NCBI GenBank assembly: GCA_015698045.1
Contig: BLAL01000063.1
Coordinates: forward strand, 1-64,000
Reading direction: 5' to 3'
Source: Rhizophagus clarus
Taxonomy: Eukaryota; Glomeromycota; Glomeromycetes; Glomerales; Glomeraceae
Length of the DNA stretch: 64,000 nucleotides
The notes under the pieces are model-generated. The model was not told where the DNA came from, made no database searches, and saw nothing but the letters and a program-made list of their open reading frames with translations. The translations under genes and the position numbers were made by a program. Positions 20,209 through 30,834 of the stretch are shown here, piece after piece (the stretch's first letter is position 1; each line of letters starts with the position of its first letter).

Positions 20209-22532
20209 ATGGCTCGTAAGAAATCATCAAAACCAAATGCTCCTTCACCAGATATTGCTGGTTCGTCTACACCATCGCTACATACAACATCAACTCCTCC
20301 ACGAAATATTGCTTCAACACCAACACCAACTAATACCACCGTTTCATCTACATCACGAAATATTGCCACATCATGAGCGTCAACACCAACTAATACTACA
20401 CCACGAAATATTGCCACATCACGGGCGTCAACACCAGCTAATACTACACCACAAAATATTGCCACACCACGAGCGTCAACACCAACTAATACTACATCAC
20501 GAAATATTGCCACACCACGAGTGTCAACACCAACTAATACTACACCACGAAATATTGCCACACCACGAGCGTCAACACCAACTAATACCACCGCCTCGTC
20601 TACATCACGAAATATTGCCACACCACGAAATATTGCTTCAACACCAACATCACTAAATACTAATACTACAGCTCCCTTTAGACTCATTGTTTTGCAAGAT
20701 ATTTTAGCCTCATTAAGTCAAACTCAAACTCAATCTCAACGAACTTCTGATATTATTAAAAGATATCCTAATATTAATGTACTAAAAAGTTACCGTTCAC
20801 ATCACGAAGAAGGAGCACCAAGAAATGTTCGACCGAGTAATGAAGAAGCGGGTAAACTGAATTTTTTGTTATATTTTAATATTTATTATATTACATCTGT
20901 TCATTACAATTCGATATATATCCTTATAATTTCAAATAGGTAATTTAGAGTTAGGAAATTTAAAAAATGAAACCCTTCGACTACAGAACGAATTGAATCA
21001 GGAAAAGGTCAAAGTATCAGAAATGAAACGAAAAATAGATAATTTGCAAGACCGTGTTCGTAGGGTCAAGGAGGAGAATTCCTTACTACGGCAGTTTAAT
21101 GAAATTTTTGGTGATGAATCGAACCAATTATGTGAAGAGAATAAAACTCTCCAAGAAGAACTTCAACGGCTCAAGCAACTTCACACACCTCGAAAGACTA
21201 TCAATTCTCCGCAGCAATATTCACCAAAATGCCCCAATAAAAGATTAAAATTGAGAGAGAAATCGCCTGATGAAGTTGCCGCTTCAGCTGCAAGAGTAAG
21301 AATTTTACAAGACTATTTGCAGCCGAATTGTGTTAATGTATATATACAGCTTTTATTATTTCCTCTCATTGTTTAGGACGAAATGAAGAACCTCTTGAAA
21401 GGTCAAATACCTGAAGAATATCGGTTGGATTACGGCAAGACTTTTAGTGAACAGACAGCAAAGATATACGAAAAATTGATACCTGAATTAAAGAGGTTGA
21501 TGAGTGGACATTATAATCCATCTGTAACCCAATTATCGAATTGGTTACGATCGATTCACAAGCATAAAAGAGATAGACAACGGAAATGACTATCAGGCCA
21601 ATTAGACAAAGTCGACCGTAGGATGCACGTAAATGCGTGATTGTCCGAAGTGAGCAGTATTTTATTTTAATGCACTTCTTTTTAGTCATTTGAAATTAAT
21701 CTTTATATATTCAACAGAAAAAAAATAGACGAGTAAAGGCGGCAATAAAATTATACGAAAGAAATGACGCCAACATAAAGGAATTCGATAAAGACGAATT
21801 ATTACCAATGCTTGTACAGAATAATTGTCATTCCATTGAGCAATCAGATTCTGAAGATGATTCAAGACAGAAATTGCCTGATAATAAGCAGTTCTTGCAT
21901 GTATACGATCGGTCATGGCGTTCAGACGAGGTATTAAAGTGATTACTGCTCCTAACCTATTTTAATATTTATTCAATATTTGTTTATTTTTGTTTTAATA
22001 GTTAAAATAGCTATTATGAGACGTATTAGACCCTGAAGCAGAATATATTCAATGCGCAAAAAAGCAACGAGAGCGAATTTATAATGATGATATTTACTTC
22101 ATGTCTAGTAAACCTCTCGAGAATGCGCCTGAATGGGCGCTCGATAAAATGAAAATGTACGAGACAGATGAAACAAATGAAACAATTAGCGTTAGCGAAT
22201 ATGACGACATGGTTGATGATTTGATTCAATCTTACGAGGATCGTGTGCCAATAGAACCGAATTTAACAGAGCCATATTCAGATTTCTTGTTAAATTCAGC
22301 GGAAATGAATTCAACTAGACCTGAAGATTTGGATGAGATCGGCAAAAGTTTGACAACAGTAAGTTGAATTATTTTAATATTTTTATGTCACAAATATCGT
22401 TAATTAATTTTGTTTATATCATATGTTGTATCATATTAGCAACAAAAAGCTGAAAAAAACTGAAAAGGAAAAGGAAGGGCTACGGAAGACGAAGAACTCC
22501 ATGAAATATTTGATGCAGATGAATATTATTAG
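20209..22532 (+). pseudogene. CACTA accessory (TnpA-like) coiled-coil protein gene with stop codons
   Basis: Exons 20209-20851, 20940-21295, 21377-21649, 21718-21930, 22002-22358 and 22440-22532 keep one frame through GT-AG introns. Exon 1 opens MARKKSSKPNAPSPDIAGSS and carries about six 51-bp repeats (TPRNIATPRASTPTNT). Exon 2 is a coiled coil (LKNETLRLQNELNQEK, EENKTLQEELQRLKQL) with a basic PNKRLKLREK. Exons 3-4 have a helical segment (IPEEYRLDYGKTFSEQTAKI), HKHKRDRQRK and KKNRRVKAAIKLYERN. The last two are acidic, ending ELHEIFDADEYY-stop. In-frame stops lie at 20374, 21587, 21638, 22017 and 22461 (all TGA) and 22008 (TAG). The TGAs match expected CGA codons, for example TCATGAGCG beside repeat copies with CCACGAGCG. 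By analogy with EnSpm/Tam1 it should bind element ends. Confidence 0.8.
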
Positions 22533-22999
22533 TATATTTTATATTTATTTTTTTGGTTATATAATTATTACTGGATATTTTATATTTTTTTTTTATTTTT
22601 TTTGTACGGTTGATCATATGCGGGTTGGTTTATATAATTATCTTATATTACTATATACTATATACGTCAATATATATAAAATAAATGGTTTTTATTTGCT
22701 TATAAAATACAAAATGATGCTTTATTATTCGACCTTGAAAAACCTCTAGTTCGACCTATTTATCAATTATATTCGGATTATATACAGTAATCGAATATAG
22801 TTTTTTTTAGGGTCGAATAAATATGTAATAATGTTCTAATATAGGTAAAATGATGGTTGAATTTTCTTTCCGAATTTGAGACGATTGGCACCCTAAATGC
22901 GCCAAAAAAATCGGCCTCAATTTGACATAGGTTAGATCGTCATTCGACCTATATTCGACCTGGTCAAATTTAGGCTGAATTGTCCTTTTTCGACTAGTG

Positions 23000-23283
23000 C
23001 TATAAAAAAGAAAAAAAAAATTAATTAAATAAAAAAAATAATGAAACATCTTTCCAACCCTTCCTTACTTTAATTTTAAAAGTCTGGTCATGCTTTTTGT
23101 TTGGCAATACTACAAAAAAGAAAAAAAAAGTTAATAACTTTAATTAAAAAACTAACGAAAAACATCTTTCCAACCTTTCTTTAAAAGTCTGATCATACTT
23201 TTTATCTGGCAACATTATAGAAAAAGAAAATTTTTTTTTCTAGATCAGATATTCAAATTATCTGATTAGATTGGCAAGTTACC
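23000..23283. repeat. ~105-bp tandem repeat, right part
   Basis: It resumes the repeat broken at 15841: units at about 23000-23098 and 23099-23202, plus a partial one from 23203. Each contains AAAGAAAAAAAAA, CATCTTTCCAACC and AAAAGTCTG(A/G)TCAT. Comparison with the uninterrupted units supports insertion of the CACTA element into this array. Confidence 0.7.
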
Positions 23284-23556
23284 ACTAGTCAAAAAAGGAC
23301 AATTCAGCCTAAATTTGATCAGGTCAATATAGGTCAAATAACGTTCTAACCTATGTCAAATTGAGACTGATTTTTTTGGTGCATTTAGAGTGCCAATCAT
23401 CTCAAATTTGGAAAGAAAATTTGACCATCATTTTACCTATATTAGGATATTATTACATATTTATTTGACCCTAAAAAAAACTATATTCGACTACTGTATG
23501 TAACCTGAATATAATTGATAAATAGGACGAACTAGAGGTTTTTCAAGGTCAAATAA
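23284..23556 (-). mobile_element. Inverted 3'-terminal fragment of the CACTA family
   Basis: It starts CACTAGTCAAAAAAGGACAA and, read as reverse complement, follows 22727-22999 of the intact element almost base for base (shared TTCAGCCTAAATTTGAT, AGTGCCAATC and CTAGAGGTTTTTCAAGGTC). Similarity stops at about 23556. It is a truncated third copy in opposite orientation, outer end toward the intact element. Confidence 0.85.
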
Positions 23557-24779
23557 TAGTAGTTTTATTAACATTTTATTTATAGCTACATATTATAATA
23601 TTATATAAAATTCTATCTAACATTTATCTATCTATATATTATCACTTGTTATTATTCACATTAATCTATCTGCCATTATATTCACAACCATCATCTACAC
23701 AATCAAGTATCCTAAAAAATCCTAAATTCACATCATATAAAAGTCAAAGGGCAACCTAAAAAAAAAATAAAAAATGAATTCATTAATTAACAATTCGTAA
23801 AAATAAAAAATTATAACTAATAAAAAACACACTATAAATCTGCATATCTAAAGATCTTAAAGAATAATTGTTCTCTTAAAAAAAAGATAAATAACAAAAC
23901 ATTATTAAACGTTTCGCTGAAAGAAAAAAAATAAAAATTAAAAAAAAAAATAATTGATTGCTCACCAAATTCCACGTGTCCAGGTCCATCTAAAAAAAAG
24001 ATATACTGGCAGATTTCATGTGTCCAAACTTGTCTAAAAAAAGGAATAAACACTGTTAAACAGAATAAATTCAATCAATAATCCTCATCATAAATATTCG
24101 ATGAACCTGTCTAAAAAAAGAAAAATCAAAATGTTAATGTAAAACATTTTGTAAAAAAATAATTTAAAAAAATCCTTAACTCACTGAAATTCCATCCCAT
24201 GCATCCAAAGAGCCAAAAATTCATTTAAAAAAATGTTATTACTTGCCAAAATCCCATGTCACAGTAATCTGAAAGAACATCTAAAAAAAAAAGAAAATAT
24301 CGAATCTGTTAGATACAGTTTCAATAAAATGAATAATTAAAGACAAACAAAATACACCATCGAATCCATATATCCAAAGACTTGGAGTTTTGTCAAAAAT
24401 CATTCTTGCCGAATTTTGCGTTCAGAGAACTGAAGAACAAACTGTCTAAAAAAAAAGAAAAAATAAATTAGTAATTATTTTTTAAAAGGCGAAAGAAATC
24501 TTAAAAAAAAACATACTTGCCAAATTCTTACATTAAAAAAACACACCATCAAATCCGCACATTCAAAGATTGGAGGTTTGTCAAAGATCATTCTTGTCAA
24601 ATTTCACGTTCAGAGAGCTGAGAAACAAACTGTCTAAAAAAAAAAGAAAAATTAAATTAGTAATTATTTTTTAAAAGGTGAAAGAAATCTTAAAAAAAAC
24701 ATACTCACCAAATTCTTACATCAAAAAAACTGAACTCGTCTAAAAAAAATAGAGAATCGAAATGTTAGTAATTGTTTTG
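23557..24779 (-). repeat. Array of exon/intron-like micro-modules (right copy)
   Basis: From about 23750 the minus strand shows at least eight T-runs ending in TTTAGA(C/T) (plus-strand TCTAAAAAAA at about 23990, 24031, 24106, 24280, 24444, 24632 and 24738, among others). Each is followed by 25-110 nt of less AT-rich sequence and often a splice-donor-like end (GAATTTG then GTGAGCAAT at about 23965; AGAATTTG then GTGAGTATG at about 24705). 24438-24779 is a direct, about 90 percent identical copy of 14397-14731, intron-like parts included. No extended protein frame is formed. 23557-23750 is plain AT-rich DNA. Confidence 0.6.
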
Positions 24780-25901
24780 TACTTCTTACATTACAGTATA
24801 CCATGGTCCTGTTTCATTTTTGAGTAAAGAATGCTTCGATAGAAAGAATTTTGTAAATCTTACCCTATTCTTCGGCAAGAATTTCCCAATATCGTTCCAG
24901 GTGATCGTCTCACAAGTTGTAACTATTTATTCAAATCCAAAATTAAATGCTTCGATCCTTGATTTGTAAATTTAATATTAATCTCTTCTGATTCAGCAAG
25001 ATTATTTTTTAAATTATCCAAAGTCTCAATCTTTTTTTTGTTGTTTAATTTTCACTTTTTCAATTTCGTCAGAAATTCTTTTATGATTTCGTTATAATCA
25101 TCATAAATATTTCTATGATGGCTACGCAATTGTTGATCCTATCCCTACGTATATATTTCGTGGTCCTGGAATACTCATTATATTAAACTAAAATTTTTTA
25201 ACGCTTAAATAGTTATATTAGTGACACTAATAACATGAGTCATAAATTATTATCTTGCAATATATTTTGTAAAATAACATATATATAGTCGAAAGATATA
25301 TTTTTCTGTACATTTTTTTGTATACTTATTAAAGTTAATATCTAGTTTTACAATTATAGTTTATAGAAACTAGGTATCCTGAGATATACGATTTAACGAT
25401 TTTCTTTTAATCATGGAAAAAATTTTTGAAGACGAACCTAATAATCAAGTTATTGAAGACTATTGTGATGATTGCTATATCACAAAATATAATTTCTAGT
25501 ATTATTTATTCTATGGCCCGATTTTTTTTTTTATTTAATAACGGCAAGATACGTATGAAATATACAGTAATTTCGAGAATAATAAGTTACTCTACGCTAA
25601 CTAAAACTATAAACAGGCTAACGTGCTAACTATCGAGCCGTTTATTTAACCCGACTATTATAATAAAATGCATTTAACCTGACGTCGAAGTTAGATGTGA
25701 AATCACGTGAAAAATTTTATTGTAAAAAAAAAAAAAAATTTAGATACACTTTTTTTTAAAGTACCCAAGTTTCAAAATTTTTACCGAAAAACGTTATATG
25801 TATTAAATTGTAAGAACTTTATTTCTGACATTCTTTAATAACAAATTTTAAAAAAAATAATGATAAATAATAAATAAATAAATAATGAACATTAATCACT
25901 A
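24780..25901. other. Gene-poor stretch with coding traces
   Basis: 24790-25100 has traces of an old minus-strand coding sequence (a readable stretch near ETLDNLKNNLAESEEIN) broken by stops; its family is not recognised. 25413-25499 (plus) is a 28-codon frame MEKIFEDEPNNQVIEDYCDD..., too short to support. The right part should hold the 3' region of the P450 gene; TAAATAA words on the plus strand at 25860-25885 lie just past its stop. Confidence 0.4.
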
Positions 25902-27858
25902 TTAAGCTTCAACTTTAGAAATAACTAATTCAAGATAAGGATGAGGTTTAATCACTATATCATTTCTTCTCTTTATATGCAATCCTTCAACTGGCTGGAA
26001 AACGAAATTCCTAATTAATATACTTAACAATATTTTAAATTCAGTCGTGGCCAATTTATTGCCTATACAAGATCTTGGACCAGTATTGAAAGGTAAATAA
26101 TTAAAATTTGTTACATTCTTAATTAAGGAAGGATTTAACCATCTTTTTGGATCGAAATTATCGGCTGTTGGACCCCAAATTGAAGGTAATCTATTAAGTA
26201 CCACAATCGGAACTACGACTGTTGTATTCTGTTAATAAAAAAAAATTTTTTTATTATTGACTTGTCTCGGCAAACAACAATTTAAATGATATAAATATAC
26301 CTTTGGAATGAAATAATCACCAAACTTTGTATCTTTTGTATTGATTCTGAAAATATTTGTAGCTGAAATAAAACGAAAATTAATTATATTAATAAAATTA
26401 TTAATAATTTTTGAAAAAAATTCTCTGGTAAACGTACCTGGTGGAATCAATCTTAAAGTTTCTTTAACTATACAATTTAAATATTCCAAAGAATTTATTT
26501 CATCAAATGTAGGATTAAAATTTGATTTATCAGGAAAAGCTTTTACTAATTCTTCACGTAATAAATCTTGTTCATCGGGATGTTGTGCAAGTAAGTGTAA
26601 AGCCCAACTAACTGCAGAACTTGTAGTCTCATGACCCGCTGCTAAAAATGTCATAATCTAAAAAATATCCATAAAAAAAGTTAATAACCTTTTATTTTTA
26701 TTACAGAAAAAGTATTTATACGGCAACATTTTATTGTACTGTTTTACCTGAAATTTTAATTCTTCATCAGTCATTTTTTCTTCAATTGGTAAATCTTGAT
26801 TGATCATAATTAATAGAGAAAGTAAATCTTTTCCAACCAACTTATTCTCTTTGACATCTTGACATCTTTCCTTATACAATTTCATTGATATGCGTTCAAC
26901 AACTTTAATAGCATTATCATGTCTTATATTAGTAGATATTGGTATTTTTCTAATAAATGGAATAACGGATGATAATATAGTAATGGTGATAGCTAAAGGA
27001 GTTGTATTGAAATTCCAAATAACATCATAAGCTTCAGCCAATTCATTCTGAGATGTTAACGAGTTAAATTCATAATTAAAACCTAAAGAAAAAAAGGTTC
27101 TTAGATTATAAACGCGTAAAATGAATTTACAATGTTTTTATTTACCAACTATGCCAATAATATCTAAAGTTGCTTTCGACAGATAAGGTGAAATAACAAT
27201 TTTTGATTCTCCTCTATCTACTTTATCTTCAATTAAATCTGTTAAAGTCGAAGCTACACGAATAAAAGTTGGTACCATCTCCTAAATTATACAATAAAAC
27301 ATAAAACGTTTTATTAATTTATTTATTTTAATCATAATCAGTATAATTATGATAAATATTTTACTTTAATGTTACTATGGGTGAAAGCTGGGGTCATCAT
27401 TTTTCTTTGTCTCTTATGAGTTTCTCCTTCAGAAAATCCAATTCCTTTGCCAAGGATTTTCTTAAGAGCCAATAAAGGAGGTTTAGGGAAATCATAGGCT
27501 TGATTTACAACAATATCTTGTATAATTTTAGTATCCGTTACTAGAATAAAGGGTCTATTTAATACTCCATGGTATTTTAATATATTTCCGTATTTTTTCA
27601 CCCATCGGATTTGTGGCTCACCAGACTATTGAACAAAAAAATATGATGATTATTTCTATTAAAGTTACGTTTTAAAAATTCAATATTAACCTCTTCTGCG
27701 AATAGTGGACCAAAATGTCCAAAAATGAGACTTTCGGATGATGGGCCGGGAATTTTTCTTAAAGGAGAAATATAAAACGGCCAAATATATGTTTTATAAG
27801 TAAACCATCCTAGAATTCCAAATAATAAGCTACAAGCTAAGAAACTCCAATCCAACAT
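25902..27858 (-). CDS. Cytochrome P450 monooxygenase (502 aa, seven exons)
   Basis: Exons (minus) 27858-27691, 27625-27365, 27281-27146, 27082-26748, 26657-26438, 26362-26301 and 26228-25902 join in frame; all introns are GT-AG, 61-90 nt. The N-terminus has a membrane anchor (WSFLACSLLFGILGWFTY) and the proline hinge KIPGP, so the protein should sit on the endoplasmic reticulum facing the cytosol. The I-helix motif AAGHETTS lies near residue 306, the ExxR motif (ETLRLIP) near 365, the PERF-like DPKRW near 420, and the haem loop FNTGPRSCIGNK near 441-452 with the Cys thiolate ligand. It is full length for the family and no key residue is missing. It would hydroxylate or epoxidise a lipophilic substrate using a P450 reductase; the substrate cannot be told. 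The overall look is of the CYP3/CYP4-like microsomal branch of fungal P450s. Confidence 0.95.
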
Positions 27859-29555
27859 TGGTTTTTAAAAAATATTGAATAAAGTTAAAAAAAAAAGCTC
27901 TTCGGCGGATTGATATAATCGAGTGGAATAGGTCGGCCGTTATAAAAGATGCCAAAATTAGACTAATGTAAGTCATTGTATCAATGAAAATAATTTTTCT
28001 TTGTTTATTTAACATAAATGTTTACGAGAATTATGAAGTTAGATCATCGTGACACAAACGCGCAGTTAGTCGCAAATTACGTGACACGAACTAATATACT
28101 TAAAGAGTATAAGATGAGAAGTTTACCGTATAAGGCGAGTCGTGGTTGACGCTCCATACGAGACCGTACGATAATTGAAGACTTGTAGTACATGTTTTCT
28201 GGGTAAAAAATCAAAAGAAATTTTTTTTTTTTTTTTCAAAAAAGGAGGGAATACTATACATAGGGGAGTATCGTGGCCCGCGTTATACAATAATGAAAAT
28301 TAGATTTATAACTTAGTGATATTAATTATGATGTTATTACTTATTATAGTTAATTTATTTTAAAGGTTATTAATATATAAGAAACGTATGCCGGATAATC
28401 CCGGACGTTCCGATTCTTTAATTTCCGGATGTTCGTTTCATCGGGCCAAATAGCGAATGAGATTAACGTTGGAAGATAATTTACTAAGAGGAAAATTTTT
28501 TTAAGAAATACAGTATGATAATAGCAGGAAAGACTTTTTGATAATACGTGTTCAACGGACAAAAGATGGAAATTATCATGACAAGAACACATTATTTCCT
28601 CCAAGCAAGTACGAATCTTAAATCATGAATTACAAAAATGCGTCACATTCTGATAGGTTTCGCTCAATAATATCGGTCCAGAAACGGAGTGAAACCGAAT
28701 ATTTCAACGTATTTGATTTCGTGTCTTTGTTATTCTAAGTGAATAAAAAGGTTTTTTAGAACATTCTTTAAATTAGATCGGATCAATTAATTCTGCGTTT
28801 GAATAAATTCTACCTTAACACTTTAATTTTATCCCTTTTAATTGACACGGCCTTATCATATTAAAAAAAAGCAAAATTAATTCGGAATGCTGTGGCTCAA
28901 TATAAGTCTAGTACTATATATGGTGCAATATTACGAAAGTATAAATGTATATATTAAAAAGCGATACAACATGTAAAGTCAAAATCATCGCCAAGAAAAT
29001 GTATAAAATATTGCATTTCTAAAAATGTTTAAACTACTTGTTACGTCATTACGCATAGAATTATTTAATTATTTCACGTGATCTGATATGAAACCTTATG
29101 CAGGACAAATCCGAATGCCCGTCCTTAATAGACTCTTTAAGTTATATGTCGTGTCACGTGTAATTAATTTGAAAAGGCCGGGGAAAATAGAGCATTTTCT
29201 TTGTGCTTAATTATCGTTTTGATTACTAATTACGTTATTTATTATTACGGTAATTCTTTTTTTGGTAGAAACTTTTTTTTTTCATTATTACAAGTGGATG
29301 AACATGAAATTATATTCAAATATTGTATCTTCTATATGGAATACATAGATAGAAGATTGACCTATTTGTTATCCTTTTTTATTCAAGCTTTTTTTGCATA
29401 TAAACACAATAATACTTATATTGAGGTAATTTATTACTCTCAAAATTTAAAAAATTTGAATTTCAATCCTGAAATAATTTCACTCATTTCATAGACCTGG
29501 TCGTTTGTAGTTTAAAGCGTCAATAATTCCTTCATTATAAATTATCATTTAAAAG
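27859..29555. promoter_or_regulatory. Divergent intergenic region, P450 / membrane protein
   Basis: About 1.7 kb between the start codons of two divergent genes. AT-rich with long T-runs (28220-28240). The open frames at 28350 and 29201 are low-complexity and not supported. It should hold both promoters; no specific operator is recognised. Confidence 0.45.
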
Positions 29556-30834
29556 ATGCAATCTCGAGCTGTAATAATTATTGATAACAGCAACAGGTTC
29601 CCTGCTATAGGCATAGAATCGTCAATCTCTTTGATATTTGCTTATATTAACATTATAAGTTGTTCATATGTCCTAAGTCGATTATATTTTGCACGTCGAT
29701 TAAATGAAATCAAATATCCATCATATTTTGCCATTACATGTAAGTTACCTGCATATGAACTTATGTTATTGGTAATTCTATAATGTCTAATCTCTCTTTT
29801 AATTTTAGATTTAATGTACTCTATATTGCAAATCATTTATGTTTTTATAAAGAATTCTTCCTTTTTTCAAGTTTCTCAAGTTTCTCAAGATGGAATATTT
29901 TACAAAATTTTCGAAACATTTTATCCAACATTTTTAACCGTAAATTTATTATTAATCGGATTCTTAGAATTTTCGACTTTGTCGAAAATAAATAAAAGAA
30001 TTGAGATTGAAACTGGGAAATATGATATTTATATGTGGCAAGGATTGTTCTTTTTATCTTGGATTGCTTCAATCTTTGGAATAAATCGTTATGAACAATT
30101 GGAATTAAAGTTTGTATCATTTTTTTATTAATATTCCTTCTTTCACATTTTTATTTCTGCGCCACATATTTATCTAACTTTTTTATTAAATCACTAGTCA
30201 AACATCTCCTGGACCTGATGCAGGATTCGAATATCATTTAAATGCTATTTTAATATTCATTGTTGTCATAAACACAATTTCTTATTTTGTTGAATTAAGA
30301 AAAATCTTACATAAAGTTATCTCACGAGAATTTTTAAATATAAGATTAGAAACCTGTGATTATATGAGTCCTACCGTTATTAGGTCTTACCTATTTTGTA
30401 TTATTCCTTTTCTTTTTCAATGGGTGAGTAAATTCTAACGATGATTCATGGCGTTATTATTAAAAAATAACACATTTATAATTTGACTGATTAAGCTCCT
30501 GATTTTTTTTTTCTTTTTTAGTCTTTAATCTTATTATATAACATTATTAAATCATTTGGGTTTAATGATTTATCATTGAACATTCTCTTGATAATTGGTA
30601 AGTATATACATCGTAGTTGTACCACTTGAGACGCTGTAAGTAACTAAATAAGTTTTTTTTTTTTTGTTGTTGTTTCTAGCTGTAAATATTGGAGGAATTG
30701 GACATGGCATATCTTACTTTATTTACGAACGAAAATATCTTATCACTAATTTCCCGAACATTCACCCAATAATACTTTCATATGGCGCATTACTACCAAC
30801 AGACGACCGATTAATTACCATATCAACATTATAG
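29556..30834 (+). CDS. Polytopic membrane protein, about seven spans (313 aa, five exons)
   Basis: Exons 29556-29739, 29809-30109, 30198-30423, 30522-30597 and 30680-30834 form one frame. The second donor is GTTTGT, chosen because it alone keeps the frame (AAT-CAA-ACA across the junction). Hydrophobic helices in order: ISLIFAYINIISCSYVL, YSILQIIYVFI, FLTVNLLLIGFLEF, GLFFLSWIASIFGI, AILIFIVVINTISYFV, SYLFCIIPFLFQWSLILLY, and LNILLIIAVNIGGIGHGISY. A short tail ends DDRLITISTL. Seven spans with a small N-terminus and short loops would fit a GPCR-like receptor, but no family signature is recognised, so receptor function is a guess. The N-terminal part before the first span carries one possible N-glycosylation context. 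Confidence 0.75.

Larger units (their letters stand above)
15842..22999. mobile_element. 7.16-kb CACTA (EnSpm-type) DNA transposon, nearly whole but decayed
   Basis: Both ends carry a perfect 17-bp inverted repeat, CACTAGTCGAAAAAGGA (left 15842, right ending 22999), with the CACTA start that names the superfamily. A 3-bp target duplication CTA flanks it (15839-15841 and 23000-23002). The subterminal zones are rich in both orientations of short words such as TTCGACC/GGTCGAA and GGCCGAAT, as usual for sites bound by CACTA accessory proteins. Contents: a minus-strand Tnp_2-type transposase (16177-19393) and a divergent six-exon accessory gene (20209-22532), with repeat-rich DNA between. Intact ends and TSD but several in-frame stops in both genes suggest a fairly young element now unable to make its own proteins; it may still be moved in trans. 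Confidence 0.9.

Noticed and set aside
20166-20687. Long minus-strand and shifted plus-strand frames over the Thr/Pro repeats
   Set aside because: They are shadows of the coding minisatellite; the frame that continues through splice sites is the one starting at 20209.
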